This document shows, piece by piece, positions 34,619 through 43,579 of a DNA stretch of 64,000 nt. How positions within the stretch are numbered: the stretch's first letter is position 1; each line of letters starts with the position of its first letter. The notes beneath the pieces are model-generated. The model made no database searches and was not told where the DNA came from. It worked only from the letters and a program-made list of their open reading frames with translations. Source of the stretch: Methylocystis rosea (GTDB lineage: Bacteria > Pseudomonadota > Alphaproteobacteria > Rhizobiales > Beijerinckiaceae); assembly GCF_003855495.1 (NCBI RefSeq), contig NZ_CP034086.1, positions 3,075,501-3,139,500 on the forward strand, read 5' to 3'. The translations under genes and the position numbers were made by a program.

Positions 34619-35772
34619 CTCGCATCCTTTCCAGCCGGCGTTTTGAAATAGCGGTGCGGGACGAAGGGCAGAGCCGCCACTGTGACGTCGACGCGTTTGT
34701 CGCGCAGCGGCGCCGAAAGCGTCGCGCCGAGGTTTGCATCATTGCTGGCGACATAGCCCATCGCGATCGGTCGTTGCAGCGTCGGCGAAAAGCCGCCCGA
34801 CGTCACATGGCCAACAGCTTCGCCGTCGCGCGCTGAGAGCTCCGCGCCTTCGCGCAGCGGCGCCTTTGATTGCGGCTCGAGCCCGACGCGCCTGCGGGCG
34901 GGACCCTGCTCAAGTGCGAGCCGAATGCGCTCGAAGCCGGGGAACCCGCCTTCGACGCGCCGGCGTTTGCCGATCGACCAGCCGAGTCCGGCTTCGACGG
35001 GATCTGTGGTTTCGTCGAGGTCGTGGCCATAGAGCGGCAGGCCGGCCTCCAGCCGGAGGGCGTCGCGGGCGCCAAGGCCCGCCGGCGCGACGTCCTCATG
35101 CGACAGCAACAGGCGCGCGAGGTCTTCGGCGTGCTCGGCGCGCAGCGACAGTTCAAATCCGTCTTCGCCCGTATAGCCGCTGCGCGACACGAAGAGCGGC
35201 GCGCCGCCGAAGTCGAAGGCGCGCCAGCCCATGAAAGGAAGGTCCTCGGCGCCGGGGAGGAGTGCGCCGAGGACCGAGGACGCGCGCGGGCCCTGAAGGG
35301 CGAGCAACGCACGGTCCAATGGATTGAAGTCGAACTGGGGCAACGCGGCGCTGATAAGCGCGAAATCGGCTTGCTTGCGCGAGGCGTTGACCACAAGCAG
35401 CAGCCGTTCCTCGACGCCTGGCAGACGGGTGACGAGAAGATCGTCTAGTATGCCGCCGCTCTCATTGAGCAGCTGCGTGTAACGCGTGCGCTCCGGCGAA
35501 AGCGACGCCAGATCCGCCGGCGTCAGGCTTTCGAGCGCCCGTGCGGCGCGCGCGCCGGCGAGGATCGCCTGACCCATATGCGAAACGTCGAACAGACTCG
35601 CGCGGCGTCGCGTATGGAGCGTTTCGGCGACGATGCCTTGCTCATATTGCAGCGGCATCTCGTATCCGGCGAAAGGCGCCATGCGCGCGCCAAGCCGTCG
35701 ATGCACGGCGTCGAGCGGAAGTTTGGCCAGCGCGGGAGGCGCGGCGGTCGCGACGTCGAGTTCGGTCACCAT
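34615..35772 (-). CDS. gcvT: Glycine cleavage system aminomethyltransferase T protein
   Basis: A 385-residue folate-dependent enzyme that forms 5,10-methylene-THF and NH3 from the H-protein-bound aminomethyl group. Conserved blocks: MAPFAGYEMPLQYEQGIVAE, SLFDVSHMGQ, LNESGGILDDLLVTR, GYTGEDGFELS and the C-terminal VGHVTSGGFSPTLQRPIAMGY. First gene of the gcvT-H-PA-PB operon, headed by a tandem glycine riboswitch. The ATG at 35772 is chosen; TTG 35775 is the alternative. Confidence 0.97.
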   Translation of the reverse strand: MVTELDVATAAPPALAKLPLDAVHRRLGARMAPFAGYEMPLQYEQGIVAETLHTRRRASLFDVSHMGQAILAGARAARALESLTPADLASLSPERTRYTQLLNESGGILDDLLVTRLPGVEERLLLVVNASRKQADFALISAALPQFDFNPLDRALLALQGPRASSVLGALLPGAEDLPFMGWRAFDFGGAPLFVSRSGYTGEDGFELSLRAEHAEDLARLLLSHEDVAPAGLGARDALRLEAGLPLYGHDLDETTDPVEAGLGWSIGKRRRVEGGFPGFERIRLALEQGPARRRVGLEPQSKAPLREGAELSARDGEAVGHVTSGGFSPTLQRPIAMGYVASNDANLGATLSAPLRDKRVDVTVAALPFVPHRYFKTPAGKDAR

Positions 35773-35824
35773 CAACTCCGCCAGGACATGGTTGGCGCAG
35801 CAAAGCTAAAACTTCGCTACGCGC

Positions 35825-36011
35825 CCCCTCTGTCCGGTGACCTGAGAGATTTCCCTGCGCCAAAAGCGTCAGGTTACGCCCTTCGGTGGGCGAAACGCTT
35901 GCGCGCTTCGCCGCTTTCCAGAGTTTCTACTTCGTCGCGGTCCTTTGGGCCTGAGCGTTTCCGGGGCGGTTTCGCCTTCGGCGCCGGCGCGAGCGCCGGT
36001 CTCTCCCGCGA
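35825..36011 (-). promoter_or_regulatory. Tandem glycine riboswitch upstream of gcvT
   Basis: On the minus strand two aptamers follow one another. Aptamer 1 (about 36011-35937) has CGGGAGAGACC, CGCCGAAGGCGAAACC, CGCTCAGGC and AAAGGAC. Aptamer 2 (about 35924-35827) has ACTCTGGAAAG, CACCGAAGGGCGTAACC, ATCTCTCAGGTCA and CCGGACAGAGG. These conserved elements (GAGAG, CCGAAGG, CTCAGG, GGACAGAG) match the glycine-aptamer consensus. Glycine binding most likely turns on the gcv operon 50 bp downstream. Confidence 0.93.
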
Positions 36012-36117
36012 TGAAGTTCGACCTGCAAACAAAATGTGGTCGATTCGCGCGATCGTCAATCCCGGCGCTGCGCGTTTTTTTGCAATGCGGCAGCGCGGGG
36101 ATCGGAAGCGCCGCTGC

Positions 36118-36450
36118 TCAGTGGCGCTTGGGCGCCCGCATGCGATAGACGCCGTCGTCATCGCGTTCGAAGGTCTCGTCGACCTGTGGATGGCGCACCG
36201 GCCTGTTGCTGTTGTCGGGCAGCAGATTTTGCTCCGACACATAGGCGACATATTCGGTTTCGGCGTTCTCGGCGAAGAGGTGGTAGAAAGGCTGATCCTT
36301 GTTCGGACGCAGCTCTTCCGGAATTGAAAGCCACCACTCTTCAGTGTTGGCGAACACCGGATCAACGTCATAGATCACGCCGCGGAACGGATAGCGGCGA
36401 TGCTTGACCACCTGTCCAATAGAAAATTTCGCGGAGTTTTCTCGCGGCAT
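36118..36450 (-). CDS. hspQ: Heat shock protein HspQ (YccV-like)
   Basis: A 110-residue protein: FSIGQVVKHRRYPFRGVIYDVDPVF, WWLSIP, RPNKDQPFYHLFAEN and YVAYVSEQNLLPD are typical HspQ/YccV blocks. It helps degrade denatured DnaA and acts as a Lon specificity factor in E. coli. Monocistronic. No clear heat-shock promoter was identified by eye. Confidence 0.93.
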   Translation of the reverse strand: MPRENSAKFSIGQVVKHRRYPFRGVIYDVDPVFANTEEWWLSIPEELRPNKDQPFYHLFAENAETEYVAYVSEQNLLPDNSNRPVRHPQVDETFERDDDGVYRMRAPKRH

Positions 36451-36542
36451 TCCAAGGCGCCTTTAACACGCTGTTTACTTGCCTTTTAGTAACGCAGCCG
36501 GGGCGCAGCCGTCAATCGGACGTCGCGCCACAGCCAAATCTC

Positions 36543-37586
36543 TCAGAATCCGTAGATCGTGGCGAGGTCGGCGTCTTTGGCGGCGACCTGCTTGGCGAGG
36601 TCGACGACGACCTTGCACTGTTTCCAGGTGGCGTCGTCCTGCATTCGGCCGTCGATCATCACCGCGCCGGTGCCGTCCGGCATTGCGTCAAGCACCCGCC
36701 TGGCGAAGGCGACTTCTTGCGGATCGGGCGAAAAGACTTTCTTGGCGATGGCGATTTGCGACGGATGCAGCGACCAGGCGCCGGCGCAGCCGAGCAGAAA
36801 GGCGTTGCGGAACTGCGCCTCGCAGGCCGGGGCGTCGGAGAAATCGCCGAAGGGGCCGTAGAAGGCCTTGATGCCGGCGGAAGCGCAGGCGTCGACCATC
36901 TTGGCGATGGTGTAATGCCAAAGGTCCTGCTGGAACGAGGCGCGCAGGCCCTGGCCGGGCTCAGCGTCGGCGATCACCTTGTAGTCAGGATGGCCGCCGC
37001 CGACCCGGGTCGTCTTCATGGCGCGAGAGGCGGCGAGATCGGCCGGTCCAAGCGAAATGCCATGCATGCGCGGCGAAGCCGAAGCGATGGCGTCGACATT
37101 CTTGACGCCTTCCGCCGTCTCCAGAATGGCGTGAATAAGGATCGGCTTCGTCACGCCATGCCGGGCCTCGAGCTGTGCCAAAAGCTGGTCGAGATAGGCG
37201 ATGTCCCAGGGACCCTCGACCTTGGGCAGCATGACGACGTCGAGCTTACTTCCGACCGCGCCGACGATCTCGATCATATCGTCGAGCGCCCAGGGGCTGT
37301 TCAGCGCATTCATGCGCGTCCACAGGCCGGTCGAGCCGAAGTCGGTCGCCTTGGCCATTTCAATAAAGCCTGCGCGCGCGGCCTCCTTGGCGTCGGCGGG
37401 AATCGCGTCTTCAAGATTGCCGAGCACGACATCGACCTGTTTGACGAGCTCGGGAACTTTGGCGCGGAATTTTTCAAGATGCGGCGGCACGAAATGGATC
37501 ATCCGCTCGACCTTGACGGGCGGTTCGCGCAGCGGCGCCGGGGCGCCGATGGCGAGCGGACGGTAGAATTGATTGGGAAGTTTCAT
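36543..37586 (-). CDS. L-malyl-CoA/beta-methylmalyl-CoA lyase-like CoA-ester lyase (HpcH/HpaI family)
   Basis: A 347-residue Mg-dependent TIM-barrel lyase that cleaves malyl-CoA-type esters into acetyl- or propionyl-CoA plus glyoxylate. Conserved blocks: [74 protein letters not shown] and [18 protein letters not shown]. The sequence resembles the Chloroflexus-type trifunctional lyase by recall more than the shorter serine-cycle MclA. The start ATG at 37586 ([10 protein letters not shown]) gives 347 aa, near the family length. It stands alone, next to mntH, with no serine-cycle neighbours. The role (serine cycle, ethylmalonyl-CoA pathway or other) is open. Confidence 0.88.
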   Translation of the reverse strand: MKLPNQFYRPLAIGAPAPLREPPVKVERMIHFVPPHLEKFRAKVPELVKQVDVVLGNLEDAIPADAKEAARAGFIEMAKATDFGSTGLWTRMNALNSPWALDDMIEIVGAVGSKLDVVMLPKVEGPWDIAYLDQLLAQLEARHGVTKPILIHAILETAEGVKNVDAIASASPRMHGISLGPADLAASRAMKTTRVGGGHPDYKVIADAEPGQGLRASFQQDLWHYTIAKMVDACASAGIKAFYGPFGDFSDAPACEAQFRNAFLLGCAGAWSLHPSQIAIAKKVFSPDPQEVAFARRVLDAMPDGTGAVMIDGRMQDDATWKQCKVVVDLAKQVAAKDADLATIYGF

Positions 37587-37672
37587 CTCGACGCGGCTCC
37601 AAAAAAACTGCGTCGAGTTAAGCCAGATGCGTCGGCTTGGCAATGGCGCGCTCTGTCACGTCCGCAAGGCGC

Positions 37673-38992
37673 TCAGCCGGCGACGGCGTCCCACAGAAGC
37701 TTCGCATTCAGCGCGATGATGACGCCGGCGATGAGCGCCGCAAGCGCAGTGGTGCGTCTGGGCGCGACGAGTTCTCCCATGACGCTGCGCTGCGCCGTGA
37801 AGGCCACGAGCGGCACGACGGCGAAGGGCAGCGTCACGCTCAGCGCCACCTGGCTCAGGACGAGCAGCTGCGCCGTCGCCGACTCGCCCGCGTAAAGCGT
37901 CACGCCGATCGCCGGCGCGATCGCGATGCAGCGGGTGATGAGCCGACGCGTCGCCGGCTTCATCCGCAGCCGCACAAATCCCTCCATGACGATCTGTCCG
38001 GTGAGGGTGGCGGTCACGGTCGAATTGAGCCCGCAGGCGATGAGCGCGACGGCGAAGAGCGTCGCCGCGACTGGCTGCCCGAGCAGCGGCGCGATGAGCC
38101 GATACGCCTCGCCAAGCTCCGCGACTTCCGTGTGGCCGGTCGCGTGGAAGACCGCAGCGGCGAGAACGAGGATGGCGCCGTTGACGAACAGGGCGAGAAA
38201 CAGCGCCAGCGTGCTGTCGATCACCGCGAAGCGAATCGCCTCGCGTTTCTTATCGAGCGGCTCGGCCACGGCGCGGGTTTGCACGACGAAGGAGTGCAGG
38301 AAGAGATTGTGCGGCATGACCGTCGCGCCGAGGATGCCCAGGCCGATGTAGAGCATCTCTGGATCGGTGAAAAAGCGCCTCGTCGGCACCAGTCCTTGCG
38401 CGATCTGCGCCAGATCGGGGCGCGCCATGATGAGTTGCGCCAGGAACGAAAAGGCGATCAGCGCAAGCATCGCCACGACGAAAAGCTCGATCTTGCGAAA
38501 GCCGGCCCGCTCCAAAGCAAGGACCAGAAAGGTGTCGAGCACCGTGATGAAGATGCCGACCGCGAGCGGCAGGCCGAACAGCAATTGCAGCCCGATGGCG
38601 GTGCCGATCACTTCCGCGAGATCCGTGGCGAAAATGCCGATTTCCGCCAAGATCCAGAGCCCGACCGCGGCCGGGAAGGGATAATGCCGCCGGCAGGCCT
38701 GCGCCAGATCCAGCTCCGCGCCGACGCCGAGCCGCGCCGCAAGGGATTGCAGGACGATCGCCATCAGGCTCGACAGCACGGCGACGAAAAGCAGCGCCGT
38801 GCCGAACTTCGAGCCGCCGGCGAGCGCCGTCGCCCAGTTGCCGGGGTCCATATAGCCGGTGGCGACGAGATAGCCCGGACCCAGAAACACGAAGAGCCGC
38901 CGGAGAAATCTGCCGCCTTCGGGCACATGCACGGAGCGGCGCATGTCGCCGCGTTGCGGAGCGGGCGCGTTGGCGGTCGTCGCTGGCGTCAC
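37673..38992 (-). CDS. mntH: Nramp-family divalent metal transporter (MntH-like)
   Basis: A 439-residue membrane protein with about 11 helices. The metal-binding motif DPGNW (49-53) is in helix 1 and MPHNLFLHS (226-234) is in helix 6, as in MntH/Nramp. It imports Mn2+ or Fe2+ with protons. The start is GTG 38992 with GGAG 6 nt upstream; the nearest ATG (38944) is later and lacks one. A leader with two 10-12-bp tandem repeats lies about 40-75 bp upstream. Confidence 0.92.
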   Translation of the reverse strand: MTPATTANAPAPQRGDMRRSVHVPEGGRFLRRLFVFLGPGYLVATGYMDPGNWATALAGGSKFGTALLFVAVLSSLMAIVLQSLAARLGVGAELDLAQACRRHYPFPAAVGLWILAEIGIFATDLAEVIGTAIGLQLLFGLPLAVGIFITVLDTFLVLALERAGFRKIELFVVAMLALIAFSFLAQLIMARPDLAQIAQGLVPTRRFFTDPEMLYIGLGILGATVMPHNLFLHSFVVQTRAVAEPLDKKREAIRFAVIDSTLALFLALFVNGAILVLAAAVFHATGHTEVAELGEAYRLIAPLLGQPVAATLFAVALIACGLNSTVTATLTGQIVMEGFVRLRMKPATRRLITRCIAIAPAIGVTLYAGESATAQLLVLSQVALSVTLPFAVVPLVAFTAQRSVMGELVAPRRTTALAALIAGVIIALNAKLLWDAVAG

Positions 38993-39304
38993 ATTTGTCT
39001 CCACGAGGCGCCGGCGGCGGCCGGACACAGGATCTACTTGGCAAGGGCCGCTGCTTGGCAAGGCCCGGGTAGGGCCGCTTCTCGGCGAGAAGTTTTCGCC
39101 TTAAGGCTTCCCTTTGTCACCAATGTAAATCGTGACGGAAGAATTTCATCTGCGGGCGGAGCGCAGTCGCCGCAGCCGCGCCTTGTCGCGCGCCGTTCGA
39201 GCAGGCATGCTCGCAAGCTGAGCCGTCGCGATTCAGAATCAGCCGATGTGCTTTGTCATGCGACGAGAGATTGCGACACACAGTCAGAACAGCGGGGGCT
39301 GGTA
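38993..39304. other. Divergent intergenic region between mntH and the bicupin gene
   Basis: About 312 bp carrying both promoters. On the mntH side lies a leader rich in GGCC/CTTGCCAAG, with two tandem copies at 39038-39049 and 39055-39066. The remainder shows no obvious ORF or RNA motif. It does not match a known Mn riboswitch. Confidence 0.5.
39038..39066. repeat. Two tandem 12-bp repeats (TTGGCAAGGGCC type) in the mntH leader
   Basis: TTGGCAAGGGCC and TTGGCAAGGCCC are spaced 17 bp start to start. They could be binding sites for a metal regulator or an RNA element. No known box (Mur, MntR) matches by eye. Confidence 0.4.
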
Positions 39305-40411
39305 ATGTTCTCATTGACGATCCCGATAAGCTCGGAAGGCGGACACACGAGCTTCCATAATAATGTGCCCGACCCCGTGACCTCGGGCGCCGAGCTGCCG
39401 ACGTTCAAGTTCGAGCTTGAAAAATCTCAAGGTCGCGTCGACGGCGCGAGCTATGGCAAGGAGGCGACGGTCGCTCAGCTGCCGATCTCCAAGGATATCG
39501 CCGGCGTTTCCATGCGCATGGAGCAGGGCGTCATGCGCGAGCTTCATTGGCACGCGACCGCCGCCGAATGGGGCTTCGTCACCGAGGGACGTGTGCGCAC
39601 CACCGTCATCGATCCGGCGGGCTGCTCGGAGACAAACGACTTTGAGGCGGGCGATCTTTGGTATTTTCCGCGCGGCCATGGCCATGTCATCGAGACGCTG
39701 GGAAAAGACCTGTGTCATTTCATCCTCGTCTTCGACAATGGCTATTTCTCCGAATTCGGCACCTTCAGCATCAGCGACTGGCTCGGCCATGCGCCCAAGG
39801 AGCTGCTCGCGAAGAATTTCGGCGTCCCCGCGTCGACCTTCGACAGTTTCCCCAAGCAGGAAGTCTATTTCGCCAGGGGCAATAATCCGCCGGAGATCCC
39901 CTCGCGACCGTTGCAGGGATGGAAGCCGCCGCCGCTGACCCACAAATACAGCCTTCTGTCGCAGAAGCCCTTCGAGACGTTCCCCGGCGGAATCGAGTGG
40001 CGCGTCGACGGATCGCAATTCCCGATTTCCACGACGATGACCGGCGTCGTTCTGGAAATGGAGCCCGGCGCGCTTCGCGAACTGCATTGGCACCCGAACG
40101 CCTCGGAATGGCAATATGTGCTGAGCGGCCAGCTTTGCGTCACGCTGTTTGGGTCAAAGGGGCGCTGGCGCCAGGAGACGTTCTCGAAAGGCGACGTCGG
40201 CTATATTCCCCAGGGCATGGGTCATTCGCTCGAAAATGTCGGGACCGATACGGTGCGCGTGCTCATCGTCTTCAACAACGCGCATTATCAGACGATCGAC
40301 CTCTCGCAATGGATCGCCGGCAATCCGACGGACATTCTCGCGACGAATTTCGGGCAGGATCCGTCGGTCTTCGAGAAATTCCCGCGCAGGGACGTCTTCA
40401 TGACGAAGTGA
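39305..40411 (+). CDS. Oxalate decarboxylase-like bicupin
   Basis: A 368-residue two-domain cupin. The N-terminal cupin has HWHATAAEWGFV (His81, His83, Glu88) and the second His in GHGHVIE (His127), binding Mn. The lid region reads FSEFGTF (Glu150 kept). The C-terminal cupin has HWHPNASEWQYVLSGQ and GHSLENV. It converts oxalate to formate and CO2 in known homologues. The usual SENST lid is SEFGT here, so decarboxylase versus oxidase activity is uncertain. There is no signal peptide, so it is cytoplasmic. The start at 39305 has GGGGG upstream; a much longer upstream open frame is the shadow of mntH. Confidence 0.93.
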   Translation: MFSLTIPISSEGGHTSFHNNVPDPVTSGAELPTFKFELEKSQGRVDGASYGKEATVAQLPISKDIAGVSMRMEQGVMRELHWHATAAEWGFVTEGRVRTTVIDPAGCSETNDFEAGDLWYFPRGHGHVIETLGKDLCHFILVFDNGYFSEFGTFSISDWLGHAPKELLAKNFGVPASTFDSFPKQEVYFARGNNPPEIPSRPLQGWKPPPLTHKYSLLSQKPFETFPGGIEWRVDGSQFPISTTMTGVVLEMEPGALRELHWHPNASEWQYVLSGQLCVTLFGSKGRWRQETFSKGDVGYIPQGMGHSLENVGTDTVRVLIVFNNAHYQTIDLSQWIAGNPTDILATNFGQDPSVFEKFPRRDVFMTK

Positions 40412-40444
40412 GATACGAAATCGGTTTGATCCATTTGCGGGGCC

Positions 40445-40555
40445 TGTCATTCCCGGCAGGCCGAAGGCCTGACCGGGAATCCACAGCCCACTCAGGAGTG
40501 CTGGATTTGCTCTGGATTCCCGATCGCGCGTCATATACGCGCGTCGGGAATGACA
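40445..40555. repeat. Twin-hairpin dispersed element, copy 2 (inverted)
   Basis: Starts TGTCATTCCCGG and ends CGGGAATGACA. It contains the two hairpins of copy 1 in reversed order (GGCAGGCCgaaGGCCTGACC, then GATCGCGCG...CGCGCG). It lies between the convergent bicupin and phosphatase/Nudix genes. Confidence 0.85.
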
Positions 40556-40609
40556 GGCGAGCGGAATGCGTCTGAGACGCTCGCATCAGCAATGCCTCTT
40601 ATACGCTCG

Positions 40610-41704
40610 TCACTTGCTGACCTTTCGCAGCAGCGCCTCGAGCCCCTCGGGGAAGATCAGATCGTGCGAGACCGCGATCTCGTCCGCGCTCCACCAGCGC
40701 CAGCCGAGCACATGGATTTTTTCCTCCTGCGTCAGGTCGTGCGGCTCGGGCGCGAAGCGTTCGGTGCGGATAAGAAAATAGCGCTCCACCGCCTGATGCC
40801 AGTCGTCGCCGATCTCCATCGGAAATTCGCGCGTCGCGACGACCGGACCGGGATCGAGCAGGGTGAGGCCCGTCTCTTCATAGACCTCCCGACGCAGCGC
40901 CGACTCGAAGTCCTCGCCTTCCATGACCGCGCCGCCCGGCGTCGCCCAGAAGTGATGATGTCCGAGCGCCAGAAAATGCGGCGTGAGCCCGCCGGCGTAG
41001 CGCATCAGCAGGACGTCGTTATCCTGATCGACGATCAAGGCGCGTGCGGCTTCGCGACGCGGCAGTTCACGGCCGTCCCATGGCGCGGCGATTTCGGCGC
41101 GTCCCTCCGGCGTCGCCCAGTCGACGAGCGACCATTTCCCATCCTCATAGGCGATCCAATTCGGCGTGGCGTTGAGCACCGGATGCTCGCGCTTTTCGTC
41201 GAGCTTCTTGCCGGCGGCGAGCCGCCAGGCGATGTCGAGCACGCCGGCATGGGCGACGACCAGCACGGTTTCGCCGGCGCTTTCCCTGGCGATCTGGGTC
41301 AAGGCCTTGCGCACCCGCTCGGCGAAATGTTCGAGGCTTTCGCCTTGCGGCGCGGCGAAATCCGGCCGGCGCGTCAGATAGTTCGGATAGATGTCGGCGT
41401 GCGTCGCCTGCACTTCCGCATGCGTGTGGCCTTGCCAGACGCCGTCGTCTTTCTCGCGCAGCGCCGGGGTCTTGGCGACGTCGAGGCCGCGCGCGCCGGC
41501 GATCGGCGTCGCTGTCGCGAGCGCGCGGCGAAGGTCGCTTGAATAGACTCGGTCGAAATGCGCGCCGGCGAGCTCCTTCGCCAGGGCGGCCGCCTGCGCG
41601 CGTCCGCGGGCGTTCAGCGCAATGTCGAACTGGCCCTGAAAGCGCCTTTCGATATTCCAGTTGGTCTCGCCGTGCCGTGCGAGACACAGAAGCGTGCGGG
41701 GCAT
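40610..41704 (-). CDS. Fusion of histidine phosphatase and Nudix hydrolase
   Basis: A 364-residue protein. Residues 1-200 are a histidine phosphatase: ARHGETNWN (His11), later VVAHAGVLD (His152), the usual phospho-His fold. Residues about 220-360 are a Nudix hydrolase. The Nudix box runs GAVMEGEDFESALRREVYEETGL (257-281), matching G-x5-E-x7-REUXEE-x-GU. Both active sites look intact. The pair suggests hydrolysis of a phosphorylated nucleotide or a diphosphate followed by monophosphate removal. This is inferred from the fusion. Monocistronic, convergent with the bicupin gene. Confidence 0.9.
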   Translation of the reverse strand: MPRTLLCLARHGETNWNIERRFQGQFDIALNARGRAQAAALAKELAGAHFDRVYSSDLRRALATATPIAGARGLDVAKTPALREKDDGVWQGHTHAEVQATHADIYPNYLTRRPDFAAPQGESLEHFAERVRKALTQIARESAGETVLVVAHAGVLDIAWRLAAGKKLDEKREHPVLNATPNWIAYEDGKWSLVDWATPEGRAEIAAPWDGRELPRREAARALIVDQDNDVLLMRYAGGLTPHFLALGHHHFWATPGGAVMEGEDFESALRREVYEETGLTLLDPGPVVATREFPMEIGDDWHQAVERYFLIRTERFAPEPHDLTQEEKIHVLGWRWWSADEIAVSHDLIFPEGLEALLRKVSK

Positions 41705-41893
41705 GTCGTTTCGGATTTAAGGCGCAGGAGTCGCTGTGCAAAGCCGCCGGGCGTCTACGCCCGCAGCGTCCGGCGTTCTAGGGCCTTGCACTGCAAAAGT
41801 CAGTCCGCATTCGCGGGGTCGCGGCGAATAACCGCAAGCGATTTGGCGCGCGCTGCGCAGAAGTGGCGGCGCTATCGGCGGGGAGCGCGCCGT

Positions 41894-41950
41894 AAACTTT
41901 TGAGATTGATCCGCATTCGAGCGATTTTGCTCAAATGCAGCGCGATCTAA
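41894..41950. repeat. TTAGATC-type dispersed element
   Basis: About 57 bp ending CAGCGCGATCTAA. The core (GCGATTTTGCTCAAATGCAGCGCGATCTAA) closely matches 52188-52217. Its right end supplies the stop codon TAG of the next gene. Confidence 0.65.
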
Positions 41951-42201
41951 TGTCTCAGGCCGGTGGTGAATTCGCCCGCCCGCAGCCTCGCGGGCAGCGT
42001 TTCGGCGAAGACCGCCACCGATTCCTCGCCATAGGTCGCCACCAGTTCGCGCAACGCCGCGCAGAGGGCGGCATGCGCGAAGGAATCGCTTTCGATCCCC
42101 GCGAGAATCGCCTCGGCGAAGGCCTCGGTGACATAGGCAAGGGCCGCTCGGTGCTGGTCCCCGCCCAAGTCGTAGAGCGAGGCGACGTTCAATTCGTTCA
42201 T
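41947..42201 (-). CDS. Hypothetical small protein
   Basis: An 84-residue protein beginning MNELNVASLYDLGGDQHRA, with helical, acidic composition. No family is recognised. The start ATG at 42201 is plausible. The last codon and stop fall in the dispersed element, so the natural C-terminus may differ. It may be in the same direction as the TIGR02301 gene 72 bp upstream. Confidence 0.5.
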   Translation of the reverse strand: MNELNVASLYDLGGDQHRAALAYVTEAFAEAILAGIESDSFAHAALCAALRELVATYGEESVAVFAETLPARLRAGEFTTGLRH

Positions 42202-42273
42202 GACGCCACTCTAGAGAAGCCGCCCGCGCCGCGCGAGGCGACGCTCGCCGGAAGGTTAATTTCGCGAGTCCGC

Positions 42274-42867
42274 TTAAGGGTTTCCGTAGCGATAGGTGAT
42301 GTCGCGGGTCAGCCGGGAGGCCTCCGCCAGATAGCGGGAAATCACCGTCTTGGCGTTGGGCGTGCAGGCGCGATAGGTCAGCTCATAGCCGCGAAATCCG
42401 TGGTTGAAGGACGCCATGAGCCTCTGGCGGCGCGCGCCGCTGGGGGCGTCGGCGTCGAGCAGCGCCGACATCTTCCCCCGCCATTCCTCGCCGTCGCCCG
42501 ACCCGCAGAGGTCGCGCAGGAAGGCCAGCGCGCCGAGGACTTCCGAGAGCCGCGTGATCTGGGGATCGTAGGGCGGCGGCGGCCCCTCCGGTCCGCTCGG
42601 CGCCGCCGGCGCTCCGGTCGTCCCTGGCGCCCCGGGAGCCTGTTGATTTTGACCCTTGGTTTGGGTCTGCGCGGCGCCGTCCCGCTTGCGCGGCGGCGGA
42701 CGCTCGGACCGCCTCGGCGCGCTGGGCGCGCGCCTGGCGCGGCGGGGACCATCATAGCCGCCGAAGAGGAAATCAAAGGGGTCCTGCGCGGCGGCCTCGG
42801 CCGAAAAAAGCGCCGCGGCCGCCGCCACAACGAGCGCCGCCGTCGCGCGCTTTGCTTGCCCTGTCAT
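42274..42867 (-). CDS. TIGR02301-family exported protein
   Basis: A 197-residue protein with signal peptide (to about residue 28, SAEAAA). Next comes an Arg/Pro/Gln-rich linker, then the conserved part: [65 protein letters not shown]. This is the TIGR02301 family of alphaproteobacteria. The function is unknown. Its start overlaps the pdxH stop by 4 bp (ATGA). Confidence 0.85.
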   Translation of the reverse strand: MTGQAKRATAALVVAAAAALFSAEAAAQDPFDFLFGGYDGPRRARRAPSAPRRSERPPPRKRDGAAQTQTKGQNQQAPGAPGTTGAPAAPSGPEGPPPPYDPQITRLSEVLGALAFLRDLCGSGDGEEWRGKMSALLDADAPSGARRQRLMASFNHGFRGYELTYRACTPNAKTVISRYLAEASRLTRDITYRYGNP

Positions 42868-43478
42868 GGATAGAGCCGCTCCTTTTGCCAATCATGACCC
42901 GGCTCGGCCCGGAAAAAGCGGACGCGGTCGTGGAGCCGGAACGGCCGATCGGACCAGAATTCCATCGCGACCGGCGCAATTCGAAAGCCGCGCCAATATG
43001 GCGGGCGTGGAATGCCGCCCACCGCAAATTTGGCGGCGAAGACGGCGACGGACTTTTCGAGCGCGAACCGGCTTTCCAGCGGGCGCGACTGTTGGCTCGC
43101 CCACGCGCCGATGCGGGAATCGCGCGGCCGGCTGGCGAAATATTCGTCCGCCTCGGCCTCGCTGACGCGACTGACGGGTCCGCGCAGCCGCACCTGCCGG
43201 CGAAGCGATTTCCAGTGAAAGAGCCCCGCCGCCTGCATGTTCGACTCGAGTTGGCGCCCCTTGGCGCTCTCGGCGTTGGTGTAGAAGACGAAGCCCTCTG
43301 GCGTCCATTCCTTCAGGAGCACCATGCGCGCGTCGGGCAGGCCCTGGGCGTCGGCCGTCGCCAAGACCATCGCCTCGGGATCGTTCAACTCCTTGAGTTG
43401 AGCCTCCTGGAACCATTGACCAAACAATGCGAAAGGTTCGGCGGCCTCGACAAAGTCACCCGACGTTAACGCGTTCAA
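42864..43478 (-). CDS. pdxH: Pyridoxamine 5'-phosphate oxidase
   Basis: A 204-residue FMN enzyme that makes pyridoxal 5'-phosphate from pyridoxine or pyridoxamine phosphate. Blocks: [51 protein letters not shown], and RLHDRVRF near the C-terminus. Start TTG 43478 has AAGGA 7 nt upstream; the longer frame from 43496 lacks one. It is translationally coupled to the TIGR02301 gene downstream. Confidence 0.95.
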   Translation of the reverse strand: MNALTSGDFVEAAEPFALFGQWFQEAQLKELNDPEAMVLATADAQGLPDARMVLLKEWTPEGFVFYTNAESAKGRQLESNMQAAGLFHWKSLRRQVRLRGPVSRVSEAEADEYFASRPRDSRIGAWASQQSRPLESRFALEKSVAVFAAKFAVGGIPRPPYWRGFRIAPVAMEFWSDRPFRLHDRVRFFRAEPGHDWQKERLYP

Positions 43479-43579
43479 GCGAGAATCCTTTCTCAAGCCG
43501 ATTTAAAGATCGGCGCTTCAAAGGTGGCGCTTTGCAGTTCCAGTGCGTCAGACATACCGCCGCTTGCGTCATTGCTCAA

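Noticed and set aside
39003-39130. Manganese (yybP-ykoY) riboswitch before mntH
   Set aside because: The leader has GGGAAG-like and CTACCC segments but lacks the conserved internal loop sequence.
37637-40411. A 924-codon plus-strand open frame
   Set aside because: Only the last 368 codons (from 39305) have a cupin signature and a ribosome-binding site. The rest is antisense to mntH and very Arg/Asp-rich.
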